33,667 nt of DNA from a virus. This document shows positions 1-7,566 of the stretch, piece by piece. The stretch's first letter is position 1; each line of letters opens with the position of its first letter. The notes under the pieces are model-generated. The model made no database searches and was not told the DNA's origin. It was given only the letters and a program-made list of their open reading frames with translations. Made by a program: the position numbers and the translations under genes. The stretch is taken from positions 1 to 33,667 of the IMG/VR virus record IMGVR_UViG_3300036761_000226; one strand, 5' to 3'.

Positions 1-232
1 GATTGACGAGTACTTTGTGCAACCGAAGATCACGGGATATCGGCAACTCAATACTGAAGAAGTTGCACTGATGAACGAGATCAAGGCGCTCGGCAATGAC
101 ATCGGCCGCATGGTCGAAGGCATGATGCTGAACCCGAAACTCGACACGCGATGGGTCGCCGCTGCGTGTACAACGCTGCAGACGGGCTTCATGCAGTTAA
201 CCCGCGCGGTTGCGCAACCGACGAGCTTTTAG
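1..232 (+). CDS. acb2: Acb2/Tad1-family cyclic-nucleotide sponge (anti-CBASS), 5' end at window edge
   Basis: The frame is open to the left edge. Base 1 is a G that could close an ATG, giving a product of about 77 residues; the first start inside the window is GTG at 17, but residues IDEYF upstream look coding. Visible pattern: GYRQL near the N-terminus, then LMNEIKALG, and a C-terminal half with DTRWVAAA, LQTGFMQLTRA and VAQPTSF. This is the recognisable pattern of the small helical-hairpin family named after phage Acb2 and Tad1 (T4 Vs.4 is a relative). Known members form oligomers that bind and sequester cyclic di- and trinucleotides, and some also bind Thoeris gcADPR signals, blocking CBASS or Thoeris abortive defence in the cytoplasm. 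The assignment is by remembered family pattern, not by search. The gene lies just upstream of the terminase, so it may be expressed with the head genes. Confidence 0.8.
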   Translation, partial: IDEYFVQPKITGYRQLNTEEVALMNEIKALGNDIGRMVEGMMLNPKLDTRWVAAACTTLQTGFMQLTRAVAQPTSF

Positions 233-378
233 TGGAACAGGCATCCATCGTTGTTCTTGCCGAGCAACTTGCGCAGTGGTGCATCAACCGTGCAGGGCAA
301 GGCGATGTTTCGGTGGAAACACTCGTCGAAAACTTCGCTAAAATGGTGCTGAAGATCGTTGCTGCAAAGGCACACTGA
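232..378 (+). CDS. small hypothetical protein (48 aa)
   Basis: The GTG start at 232 overlaps the preceding TAG stop (TAGTG), and the TGA stop at 376-378 overlaps the terminase ATG at 378, so the ORF fits exactly between its neighbours and is probably translationally coupled. The product is mostly helical and ends in a run of hydrophobic and basic residues (VLKIVAAKAH). An ATG at 151 is also in frame but lies inside the Acb2-like gene, so the GTG is preferred. It occupies the position where a small terminase subunit often lies, yet at 48 residues it is far shorter than usual TerS proteins and no helix-turn-helix is evident. Function unknown. Confidence 0.5.
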   Translation: MEQASIVVLAEQLAQWCINRAGQGDVSVETLVENFAKMVLKIVAAKAH

Positions 379-1814
379 TGGCATCAATCAACTACACCCC
401 GCCGCCCACAGTCCGGAAGTTCATTCGGCACTACAAGGCGGCGGAACTTTTTCACGATTGGATCATCGGGCCGGTGGGGTCAGGTAAGACCACCGGCATT
501 TTCTTCAAGCTCGTGTACATGGCAGCACAGCAGGAACGCTCACCGGTCGATGGTATCCGGCGCTCGCGGGCAGTGATTGTGCGTAACACGATGCCGCAGT
601 TGAAGGATACGACGCTTGTATCGTGGAACTACTGGTTCAAGGATGGCGTTGCGGGGGACTGGCGTGCGACCGACAAGAATTTCATGCTTCGTTTCGGGGA
701 CGTTGAGTGTGAGGTGCTGTTCCGCGCGCTCGACACGGCTGATGACGTGGCACGCGTACTCTCACTCGAAATTACGTTCGCAATCTTCGATGAGTTTGTC
801 GAAATTGCACCGGAAATTAGAGAAGCTCTTGCTGCGCGATGTGGGCGCTATCCGTCGAAAGTTGATGGTGGTGCGACCAACTGGGGTATGTGGGGTTCGT
901 CGAATCCGGGCAATGAGGATGATGAGTGGTACCAATATCTCGGTCTTGAGAATGCGGATATTGCGGCCAATGTCATGTTGTGGATACAACCGGCGGGCGA
1001 TGGCCCGGATGCGGAGAATATTGAGAATTTGCCGGGGGGTGCGAAGTATTACGAGTCGTTGAAAATAGGAAAATCACCCCAGTGGGTTAACAAATTCATC
1101 AAGTGCATGTGGGGGTACTCACTTTCAGGTACTCCCGTCATCACGACGTTCAATGCGCAGCTTCACGTTGCGCAGACATACCTAAAACCGAACCCGCATT
1201 TGCCTCTGGTGGCCGGTTTTGACCCCGGATTGTCAGGAAGTGCGCTCATTTTCGGTCAGCAGGACTTGAATGGGCGCTTGCTTGTCGTCGATGAGTTGTG
1301 TCAGCGCGACATGGGGGCCGAAAGAATCATCACTGACCGCTTGAACCCGCTACTAAAGGCTCGTTTTAACGGTTTTGAGTTCATAGTTGCGCCCGATCCG
1401 GCCGCTGATACGAGGTCGAATAACAACGAAAGAACCATCGTTGACACCCTCCGCGACAAGCGAAAAGGGGGTTTTCGGGTCGCTTTTCCCGATGGATTGA
1501 ACAATCGGCTTCCATTACGCATCGAAGCCATAGAGTATTTTTCAACCCGACTGGTTCAGGGTATCCCGGCGCTGCAAATTGACCCTCGCTGCAAGAATTT
1601 GATTCGTTCGCTGCAGGGTGGGTGGCGCTATGAGACTGACAGGAGGGGTAAACTGTTGAAGGAAGAGCCGGAGAAGAACCAGAGTTCGCATCCGGGCGAT
1701 GGATTTGGGTACCTGTGTCGATATTTTCAGCATTCCGCTGCGCGGGAGGCGCGGCGTAACGAGGCGAAGGTTGGTCCCGCGCGTAGAGCAATCAATCACT
1801 ACGTGATGCGGTAA
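378..1814 (+). CDS. terL: terminase large subunit
   Basis: A 478-residue packaging motor ATPase and nuclease that docks on the portal, pumps DNA into the prohead and cuts the concatemer. Visible motifs in order: Walker A GPVGSGKTT at residues 31-39; Walker B ITFAIFDE at 132-139 with D138 and E139; a GSSNPG coupling motif near 173-178; and a C-terminal RNase H-like nuclease with AGFDPGLSG (D282), VVDE (305-306), APDPAAD (D340) and HPGDGFGY (H438, D441). Length is normal for phage TerL. The ATG overlaps the upstream stop as TGATG, and the portal gene follows after 15 bases. Strong assignment from complete motifs in the expected order. Confidence 0.95.
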   Translation: MASINYTPPPTVRKFIRHYKAAELFHDWIIGPVGSGKTTGIFFKLVYMAAQQERSPVDGIRRSRAVIVRNTMPQLKDTTLVSWNYWFKDGVAGDWRATDKNFMLRFGDVECEVLFRALDTADDVARVLSLEITFAIFDEFVEIAPEIREALAARCGRYPSKVDGGATNWGMWGSSNPGNEDDEWYQYLGLENADIAANVMLWIQPAGDGPDAENIENLPGGAKYYESLKIGKSPQWVNKFIKCMWGYSLSGTPVITTFNAQLHVAQTYLKPNPHLPLVAGFDPGLSGSALIFGQQDLNGRLLVVDELCQRDMGAERIITDRLNPLLKARFNGFEFIVAPDPAADTRSNNNERTIVDTLRDKRKGGFRVAFPDGLNNRLPLRIEAIEYFSTRLVQGIPALQIDPRCKNLIRSLQGGWRYETDRRGKLLKEEPEKNQSSHPGDGFGYLCRYFQHSAAREARRNEAKVGPARRAINHYVMR

Positions 1815-1829
1815 TCATCGGAGAACAAG

Positions 1830-4007
1830 ATGGATGAAACTCAGCTTCCCACGACCGACGCCTCTGCGGTCACACCCGAACTGGCTTTGCGACCCGACCC
1901 GGACAAGATTCGCTCGCTTGGTGTGAAGCTCGGCACGGACTTCACGATGTATGAGAGTGATCGTCGTATTGCCGAGTTGAGATGGACGCAGAATTTGCGC
2001 CAGTTTCTCGGTCAATACGACGCAGCGGTCGCTGCTGCGATCCCAAGTGATCGTAGCAAAGCGTACCCACGCATCACGCGCATCAAGTGTGTGTCGATGG
2101 TGTCACGGTTGATGAATCTACTGTTTCCATCGAGCGAAAAGAACTGGGGCGTCGAGCCGTCACCAGTGCCGAATCTCACGGTGGAGGACTTGCAGTCGGT
2201 GCTTAACCAACTGATGCAGGATCAGAACACACCCATAACGGATGAGTCTATCACTGACGCAGTGATGGTATTCGCTAAGAAACGTGCGGCGAACCTTGAA
2301 ATTGAGATCGAGGATCAACTTACCGAGTTGGGTGGCGCGAAGATGTTGGGTTATGTCGCGTTGTGCCGTAAGGTGCTTTCATCGGGTGTGTTGTTTGGTA
2401 TGGGCGTGCTGAAGGGGCCGATGGCGAAGGCCCGGCAGCAACGCCGATGGAAGCTCGATCCACAGTCGAATCAAGTGGCTCCGGTGGATGAGACCATTCT
2501 GATTCCACAGTTCGAGTTCGTCCCGATTTGGGACTACTACCCGGACATGAGCGCGAAGTATCTGCACCAGATGGACGGGCAGTTCCACCGTTATGTGATG
2601 TCACGCGCGCAGGTGCGCAAGCTCGCCAACAACAGCGAGTTCATGGGTGATGTCATCAAGAAGTATCTCAAGGAGCACCGTAACGGGAACTACAAACAGA
2701 AGCAGCATGAGCAGGAGTTGCGCACGATGGGTGTGGCGTTGAACACGTCCATTCAGGATGGGCGCAAGTACGAGCTTTTGGTGTGGGACGGTGGGCTGTC
2801 AGGACACTACCTAAAAGGTTGTGGTATTCAGATACCGGATGACAAACTCGCCGACATGGTAAGTGCGGTGGTGTGGATTCTTGACAGCACCGTCGTTCGC
2901 GCCACGCTCAATCCATGGTCAATTGTCGGTGAGGACGACCCGATCAGTTCGTACCATCAGTTCATCTTCGAGGAGGACGACACCTCGTTGGTGGGAAATG
3001 GTCTACCGTTCATCATGCGTGATTCACAACTTGGCATGGCGGCGACAGCGCGCATGGCGCTCGACAACGCAGGTGTCGTGTGTGGTACCAATCTCGAAGT
3101 AAACAAGGCGTTGCTCGATCCCACGGCCGACGTCTCGACTGTGAGTGCGTACAAAATCTGGCCGCGTGATGATGATTCCCCCGCGACTCTTGCGTATCCG
3201 GCCGTACGCACCATCACGTTCGATAGTCACATCGACGAGTTGCTGAAGATCAACAACCTATTCCGCGAATTCGCTGATGCCGAGACCTTCGTCAACCCGG
3301 CGACAGGCGGCGACATGCAGAAGGGGCCGAGTGAGCCGTTTCGCACGGCTGCTGGTGCATCCATGCTGCAAGGTCTGGCAGCGTTACCCTTCAAGGATGT
3401 GGTACGAAATTTCGACGTGTTCACTGAATCGGTAATTGGCTCACTTGTGTTGTTCAACAAATACTTCAATGCAAAGCAGTCGATCAAGGGTGATTTTCAG
3501 CCAGTTGCCAAGGGATCGACGAGTCTGATCGCCAAGGAAGTGCGTGGCATTGGTTATGACAATCTGGCGGCGACGTTGACGCCGGAGGAGAAGCTCTACG
3601 TCGATCATCGCAAGTTGCTGCGTGAGCGTATCGCTGTTCGTGATATGGACCCGTCCGTCATGGTGGATGATGATGAAGCGAAGAAGCGTGAAGCTGCACA
3701 AGCAGCGCAAGCGCAGTCACAGCAGACGATGAATGAAGAACTTCTGCGTGCGACGATTCGCAAGTTGCTTGCCGAGGCTGTGAAAAATCTGACGGCAGCC
3801 GACACCAATTCTGCGAAGGGTGAAGCAGCGACGTACAACGCGATCCTCACCGGGTTGGAACAAGGTGTCACACCGCAGGATGTGGCTGCAGCAAAAGCAG
3901 GCGATCACCAACTGCCGGATGGCATTGTGACGAAGATGCACCTTGACGAGAAAAAAGTGGAAAAACCGCCGCTGAAACCACCCACAACCAAAAAGGGTAA
4001 GAAATGA
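1830..4007 (+). CDS. portal (head-tail connector) protein
   Basis: A 725-residue protein directly after the terminase and before the scaffold and capsid genes, the usual portal place; the length suits podovirus portals such as that of P22. The portal forms the dodecameric ring at one vertex through which DNA enters and leaves. Visible: an N-terminal region with conserved-looking segments such as RITRIKCVSMVSRLMNLLFP, a middle region with VPIWDYYPD and a PFRTAAG-type motif, then a helical, Ala/Gln-rich stretch around residues 600-660, and a Lys/Pro-rich tail. The ATG at 1830 follows GGAGAACAAG, a usable Shine-Dalgarno site. The gene ends in an ATGA overlap with the next ORF. Assigned by context, length and resemblance. 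Confidence 0.9.
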   Translation: MDETQLPTTDASAVTPELALRPDPDKIRSLGVKLGTDFTMYESDRRIAELRWTQNLRQFLGQYDAAVAAAIPSDRSKAYPRITRIKCVSMVSRLMNLLFPSSEKNWGVEPSPVPNLTVEDLQSVLNQLMQDQNTPITDESITDAVMVFAKKRAANLEIEIEDQLTELGGAKMLGYVALCRKVLSSGVLFGMGVLKGPMAKARQQRRWKLDPQSNQVAPVDETILIPQFEFVPIWDYYPDMSAKYLHQMDGQFHRYVMSRAQVRKLANNSEFMGDVIKKYLKEHRNGNYKQKQHEQELRTMGVALNTSIQDGRKYELLVWDGGLSGHYLKGCGIQIPDDKLADMVSAVVWILDSTVVRATLNPWSIVGEDDPISSYHQFIFEEDDTSLVGNGLPFIMRDSQLGMAATARMALDNAGVVCGTNLEVNKALLDPTADVSTVSAYKIWPRDDDSPATLAYPAVRTITFDSHIDELLKINNLFREFADAETFVNPATGGDMQKGPSEPFRTAAGASMLQGLAALPFKDVVRNFDVFTESVIGSLVLFNKYFNAKQSIKGDFQPVAKGSTSLIAKEVRGIGYDNLAATLTPEEKLYVDHRKLLRERIAVRDMDPSVMVDDDEAKKREAAQAAQAQSQQTMNEELLRATIRKLLAEAVKNLTAADTNSAKGEAATYNAILTGLEQGVTPQDVAAAKAGDHQLPDGIVTKMHLDEKKVEKPPLKPPTTKKGKK

Positions 4008-4237
4008 ATTTGACCAAACTTGAAGTGGAAGAGCATCAAGCATCACTTCGCACAGGTTCGGGGGAACGGTTCGGAATCGCGCTTTTGGCGCTGATGGAGA
4101 ATGATTACGAGCGCGTGAAAAACCAGATGGTTGACGCTTCTTCCGAAGAGGTGTGGGGGTTGCAGGGTGAAGCTCGTGCATTCAGGCGCGTCCTGAAATA
4201 CCTGAAAGATCGCCCAGTAGCAACCACGAAGGTTTGA
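4004..4237 (+). CDS. conserved small phage protein between portal and scaffold
   Basis: A 77-residue acidic to neutral helical protein whose ATG overlaps the portal stop (ATGA), suggesting coupled translation. It contains ALLALMENDYERVKNQMV followed by GEARAFRRVLKYL, a pattern often seen in tiny ORFs after phage portal genes. No catalytic motif, signal peptide or membrane segment is visible. Its stop codon lies inside the -35 hexamer of the promoter that precedes the scaffold gene. Role unknown; head-assembly accessory function is inferred only from its location. Confidence 0.8.
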   Translation: MNLTKLEVEEHQASLRTGSGERFGIALLALMENDYERVKNQMVDASSEEVWGLQGEARAFRRVLKYLKDRPVATTKV

Positions 4238-4262
4238 CAACTACCTTCAACTTCCCTATAAG
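4234..4262 (+). promoter_or_regulatory. near-consensus sigma70 promoter before scaffold and capsid genes
   Basis: TTGACA at 4234-4239, a spacer of exactly 17 bases, then TATAAG at 4257-4262, one mismatch from the consensus -10. It would boost scaffold and capsid transcription. The expected transcription start is about 4268-4270, one to three bases before the scaffold ATG at 4271, so its transcript would be nearly leaderless. The only Shine-Dalgarno-like sequence for that ATG (AAGG, 4260-4263) lies within the -10 box. I saw no other promoter of this quality in the gaps I examined. Confidence 0.6.
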
Positions 4263-4270
4263 GCTCTCTC

Positions 4271-5224
4271 ATGGACCCCGTGAAAACGCCACTGGTTGAG
4301 ACGCCGCTGTCCTCGTACGACGCGATGTCATCAGTGTTCGACTCGTTGCTTGCTCCCGAACCATCAACCTCTGTGGATGATGACGATGGCGCAGTGAAGC
4401 CGGTTGTACCGGCAGCAAAGGTCGAAACTACGCCGGTTGACGACGCTGCGGTTGCCGCGAAAGGCGCGATTGTTGATGAGCCGGTGGTAGAACCGACTGC
4501 GGTTGTGGAACCAGTGGTCGAGCCGGTTGTTGACGAAACCGACTGGAAGGCGAAGTTCGAGGCGTTGCAGTCCGAACGTGCCGCTCCCCCTGTTGTAGTG
4601 ACTCCCGCTGCACCTACTGCTCCCGCCGCTCCTGCTGCAGAAACGCCGCCGCTTTATGCAGCGGACGAGCAGGAGTTTCTAACGGAGTACGAGAAGCAGT
4701 GGCCGGATGTCATCAAGGGTGAGGCGCTACGTCGGCGCAAGGAGTACACCCAGTTGGTTGACCATGTGTTTACCGAGATTGCCCGCGTGTATGGTCCGAT
4801 GGCTGAACGTGGAGCGGTCGCGGCCGATACGTTGGCTGAGAATGCGGCACTTGCTGTGATCCAAGGTACGCATGGCGATTACGACGATGCGATGTACGAT
4901 GCCGTGCACGATTGGGTGGACAAATCACTTACCGGAGCAAGACAGCGAATCGCCAAAGAGATCATCAACACAGGAGAGCCAACCGAAGTGGTTGAGCTTA
5001 TCAGTGAATTCAAGACTGCGACCGGGCGGAAAGCCGCTCCGGTTGTAGCAGGAGCGCCAGTGGTAGCTCCGGTAACTCCCAAAGTGACCGAAATCTCAGC
5101 GGCAGCCAAGAAAGCGGCCAAGGCGCTAGGTGTGGTCGATTCCAAGCGAAGTGCCCCCACAACCCCGCAGGCAGACGCATCGGATTTCGATGCAGCGTGG
5201 GATGAAGCGGTGGGCGCGAAGTAA
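4271..5224 (+). CDS. capsid scaffold protein
   Basis: A 317-residue protein placed between portal and major capsid, the usual scaffold position. Residues of about 20-135 form an acidic, Pro/Val/Ala-rich segment with repeated EPVVEP units and no globular character. From about residue 140 the sequence becomes helical and charged, with ISEFKTATG near residue 240 and a terminal SDFDAAWDEAVG, both resembling scaffold C-termini in phages with N4-gp56-type capsids. Scaffolds assemble inside the prohead and leave before DNA filling. The ATG at 4271 is used because the next in-frame ATG lacks a better ribosome site. The promoter at 4234-4262 would start transcription almost at this ATG. Confidence 0.85.
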   Translation: MDPVKTPLVETPLSSYDAMSSVFDSLLAPEPSTSVDDDDGAVKPVVPAAKVETTPVDDAAVAAKGAIVDEPVVEPTAVVEPVVEPVVDETDWKAKFEALQSERAAPPVVVTPAAPTAPAAPAAETPPLYAADEQEFLTEYEKQWPDVIKGEALRRRKEYTQLVDHVFTEIARVYGPMAERGAVAADTLAENAALAVIQGTHGDYDDAMYDAVHDWVDKSLTGARQRIAKEIINTGEPTEVVELISEFKTATGRKAAPVVAGAPVVAPVTPKVTEISAAAKKAAKALGVVDSKRSAPTTPQADASDFDAAWDEAVGAK

Positions 5225-5234
5225 ACGACTCAAC

Positions 5235-5262
5235 TTCAACCTGACAAGGAAACATCATGGCC
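5235..5262 (+). repeat. translation-initiation repeat copy 1 (before capsid gene)
   Basis: A 28-base segment that runs TTCAACCT, two bases, CAAGGAAACATCATGGCC and contains the capsid Shine-Dalgarno (AAGGAAA) and ATG. It is the same as 6739-6766 except for two bases (GA here, TT there). The copy marks the two genes likely to share the strongest ribosome site. Confidence 0.8.
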
Positions 5263-6288
5263 AACGTCGTCAACTATGGGGATATTTCTCCCCGTACCGC
5301 TGCGTACGTCATCAAGGAATTGCTCTCGCGCGCGATGCCGTACATGGTGCTCGAAAAGTTCGGGCAGTCGTATCCCATTCCGCAGAACAACACCAAGACT
5401 GCGAAGTTCCGGCGCTACTTCTTGCAGGGCGCGACCGGTTCGGCCGGTTCTGGCGCGGGCAACTACTTCGTGCCACTCGCGTTGACGCCTCTGGTGGAAG
5501 GTGTGACTCCGGCGGGCAATCGTTTGGCGAACGCCGACTACACGGTTCAGTTGAACCAGTACGGTGATTACGTGACGATCACCGACGTGGTGATGGACAC
5601 GCATGAAGATCCGATTCTGTCGGAAGCGACGGGCATCATGGCGGAACAAGCCGGGATGACCATCGAGACCATTCGCTTCAACATCCTGAAGGCCGGAACG
5701 AACGTGTTCTACGCCAACGGTGGTGCGCGGAATGCGGTCAACACGCCCGTCGTGCTCGCGCTGCAACGGCAGATCACTACGTCGATGCTGCGGCAGAACG
5801 CGAAGATGATTACGTCGGTGGTCAAGTCCACTCCGGACTACCGCACGGAACCGGTCGAGGCGGCGTTCATCGCACTCACCCACCCGGATTGCGAGACGGA
5901 CATCCGCTCGATGACGGGCTACATCAACCCGAAGCAGTACGGTACGACCACGCCGTACGAGAACGAAATCGGTGCGGTGGAGCGTGTGCGTTACCTGACG
6001 AGCACGATCTTCGCGCCGTTCGCCGACGCGGGTGGTGCCAAGGGCACGATGCGCAGTACGTCCGGTACGCTTGCGGACGTGTATCCGATCCTGTTCATCG
6101 CTGCGAATGCGTACGGGATCGTGCCGTTGAAGGGCAAGGATTCGATCACGCCGATGGTTGTGAACCCGAAGCCTGCGCCCGGCGATCCGCTCGCGCAGCG
6201 TGGAACGGTCGGTTGGAAGGCGTGGCAGTCGGCCGTCATCCTGCAGGATGCGTTCTTCGTGCGCTGTGAAGTTGCGGCGACGGCGTAA
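5257..6288 (+). CDS. major capsid protein, N4-gp56 family
   Basis: A 343-residue HK97-fold capsid protein that builds the icosahedral head. Recognisable N4-gp56-family features are the start with RTAAYVIKELLSRA, an early LEKFGQ and PQNNTKTAKFRRY, GDYVTITDVVMDTHEDPIL in the middle, GMTIETIRFNILKAG, ALTHPDCETDIRSM, and a late RGTVGWKAWQSAVIL before the C-terminus. Length fits the family. The ATG is preceded by AAGGAAA with good spacing in a leader that recurs before the 114-residue protein at 6761. The gene ends shortly before a UUCG hairpin at 6299-6314. Confidence 0.92.
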   Translation: MANVVNYGDISPRTAAYVIKELLSRAMPYMVLEKFGQSYPIPQNNTKTAKFRRYFLQGATGSAGSGAGNYFVPLALTPLVEGVTPAGNRLANADYTVQLNQYGDYVTITDVVMDTHEDPILSEATGIMAEQAGMTIETIRFNILKAGTNVFYANGGARNAVNTPVVLALQRQITTSMLRQNAKMITSVVKSTPDYRTEPVEAAFIALTHPDCETDIRSMTGYINPKQYGTTTPYENEIGAVERVRYLTSTIFAPFADAGGAKGTMRSTSGTLADVYPILFIAANAYGIVPLKGKDSITPMVVNPKPAPGDPLAQRGTVGWKAWQSAVILQDAFFVRCEVAATA

Positions 6289-6298
6289 TCAATCTGAT

Positions 6299-6314
6299 GG
6301 GGGCTTCGGCCCCC
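6299..6314 (+). terminator. UUCG tetraloop hairpin after capsid gene (attenuator-like)
   Basis: GGGGGC, a TTCG loop, then GCCCCC: a six-base-pair GC stem closed by the extra-stable C(UUCG)G tetraloop, 10 bases after the capsid stop. No T-run follows, so it is not a classical intrinsic terminator. It could lower downstream transcription or protect the capsid mRNA 3' end. A near copy lies at 7112-7129. Confidence 0.6.
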
Positions 6315-6336
6315 GTCCTCAACCAAGGAGATTGAT

Positions 6337-6726
6337 ATGCCCATTATGACTCCCGCTGATGTCAATGCCCGGTCGGTGGATTATGCCGACAAGCAAATGC
6401 AACTTGACCAAACCGATCCTACGAATGCGATTGTGGCACTCGCGGGTGGTGGTCAGGCCAACGCAATCGCGTTCACGAAGCATGTCAATCGTGTGGTGAC
6501 GGTAGCCACGGCAGCGGATTCGGTGAAGCTGCCGCTCGCTGTTGCAGGTTGCTTTCCCGTCATTGTCATCAACGCGGCTGGGGCCAATTCGATGAACGTG
6601 TTCCCTTCGCTTGGTGACGCAATCAACGCGTTGTCGGCCAACACCGCGTTCGCCATGGCGGCGAACAAGACTGCGATCTTTTTCTGCGCGGTCAGCGGCA
6701 CGTGGAACTCGATCCTGACCGCGTAA
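6337..6726 (+). CDS. small head-associated virion protein (129 aa), beta-rich
   Basis: A compact beta-rich protein with the pattern HVNRVVTVATAADSVKLP, then NSMNVFPSLGDAINAL and KTAIFFCAVSGTWNS. This pattern is common in uncharacterised proteins encoded beside phage capsid genes and also occurs as a module in tail-fibre proteins. It has no signal peptide or membrane segment. The Shine-Dalgarno AAGGAG at 6324-6329 is seven bases from the ATG. Placed between two UUCG hairpins directly after the capsid gene, it may be a decoration or minor head protein, but the function is inferred from place only. Confidence 0.85.
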   Translation: MPIMTPADVNARSVDYADKQMQLDQTDPTNAIVALAGGGQANAIAFTKHVNRVVTVATAADSVKLPLAVAGCFPVIVINAAGANSMNVFPSLGDAINALSANTAFAMAANKTAIFFCAVSGTWNSILTA

Positions 6727-6738
6727 CCCAACCCAACA

Positions 6739-6766
6739 TTCAACCTTTCAAGGAAACATCATGGCC
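6739..6766 (+). repeat. translation-initiation repeat copy 2
   Basis: Second copy of the 28-base leader seen at 5235-5262, with two differences. It carries AAGGAAA and the ATG of the 114-residue protein. Confidence 0.8.
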
Positions 6767-7105
6767 CTGACAACCAATTCGCAAACGCAAGCGGGTGGGA
6801 TCATCGACCTCAGTGTCGGTCAAGTCGTGACCGATGCCGGTGGCGCGGTGGATACCACCATCACGGTCGGCTTCACTCCTCGGTACATCGAGTGGGTGGA
6901 CCGCACCAACCGGATCACGCTGCAGTGGTACGAAGGCATGGCGGCGAACAGCGCGGTTCGCACCGTCGCAGCAGGCACGCGCACGCTCGACGTTGGCTCC
7001 GGTATTACGGTCAACGCGCCCACGTCGGCGCTCGGCACGAGTTTCACGATCAAGGCTGCGGACATCGCGGTCTCGTCGTCGTTCTCGTGGCGCGCATTCG
7101 GCTAA
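6761..7105 (+). CDS. small virion protein (114 aa), possible head decoration
   Basis: A beta-rich protein with GIIDLSVGQVVTDAGG, FTPRYIEWVDRTNRITLQWYEGM and a C-terminal FTIKAADIAVSSSFSWRAFG. This type is widespread near phage capsid genes without an assigned function. Its ribosome-binding region is almost identical to that of the major capsid gene, which suggests high expression and therefore a structural role such as decoration. It ends just before the second UUCG hairpin. Decoration function is inference. Confidence 0.85.
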   Translation: MALTTNSQTQAGGIIDLSVGQVVTDAGGAVDTTITVGFTPRYIEWVDRTNRITLQWYEGMAANSAVRTVAAGTRTLDVGSGITVNAPTSALGTSFTIKAADIAVSSSFSWRAFG

Positions 7106-7111
7106 GACGGT

Positions 7112-7129
7112 AGGGGGCTTCGGCCCCCT
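7112..7129 (+). terminator. second UUCG tetraloop hairpin
   Basis: AGGGGGC, TTCG, GCCCCCT: seven base pairs with the same core as the hairpin at 6299-6314, lying six bases after the preceding stop codon. No T-run follows, so attenuation or mRNA end protection is more likely than full termination. Confidence 0.6.
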
Positions 7130-7148
7130 GTCGTTCGAGGGGTACACC

Positions 7149-7319
7149 ATGGCCGGTATGCCGCATCCGGGGTTCAAGAAGGCCGCTGCGGGCATCGCAG
7201 CGAGACAGGGCATCCCTGTCGCACGTGCCGGTGCTATTCTAGCTGCAGGTGCGCGCGGTGCGTCCGCAGCAGCCAAGCGCAAGAATCCCGCGCTCAACAA
7301 GGTCGGAGCAAAGAAATGA
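7149..7319 (+). CDS. small basic conserved phage protein (56 aa)
   Basis: The ORF begins at ATG 7149 after GAGGGG (7136-7141) and ends in an ATGA overlap with the next gene. The product is strongly basic and helical: GFKKAAAGIAARQGIPVARA, an Ala-rich centre, then KRKNPALNKVGAKK. Similar tiny Lys/Arg/Ala-rich proteins ending in a KRxNPxLxKV pattern recur in phage structural clusters. The charge suggests nucleic acid or capsid contact, but nothing in the sequence proves it. Confidence 0.75.
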   Translation: MAGMPHPGFKKAAAGIAARQGIPVARAGAILAAGARGASAAAKRKNPALNKVGAKK

Positions 7320-7564
7320 GCGAGACCGTCATGCGGGTGGAAAGATTGGCCAACGGGTATACCGTCGAGGTTTGTGATCCGGCGGTCATGGCCAAGAACA
7401 AGAGTTCCAAGGGTATGTACAGTAATCCTTGGAAGGAGTACGCGTTCTCCGATGACAAGACGGCGCTCGCGTTCATCACCAAAATTTTACCGACGTTGAA
7501 AGCCGACGACTCCGAAGCCGCCGATGCGTTCGACGAGGCGTGTTCAACCGAAGAGGGTGACTGA
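7316..7564 (+). CDS. conserved small phage protein (82 aa)
   Basis: Starts in an ATGA overlap with the basic protein upstream. The N-terminal half reads VERLANGYTVEVCDPAV, and the middle has NPWKEYAFSDDKTALAFITKILP, a pattern I recognise from uncharacterised small proteins near phage head genes. The C-terminus is acidic (ADDSEAADAFDEA and EEGD). It may form a charge-complementary partner to the basic 56-residue neighbour, but this is inference. No catalytic motif is visible. Confidence 0.8.
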   Translation: MSETVMRVERLANGYTVEVCDPAVMAKNKSSKGMYSNPWKEYAFSDDKTALAFITKILPTLKADDSEAADAFDEACSTEEGD

Positions 7565-7566
7565 CC

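Noticed and set aside
5236-5883. Long minus-strand ORF (215 codons) opposite the capsid gene
   Set aside because: It is the antisense shadow of the GC-rich capsid gene: composition is His/Arg/Val-rich without motifs, and the plus-strand frame is a clear N4-gp56-type capsid protein.
5889-6269. Plus-strand 126-codon ORF inside the capsid gene
   Set aside because: A different-frame shadow, with Arg/His-rich composition and no ribosome site.
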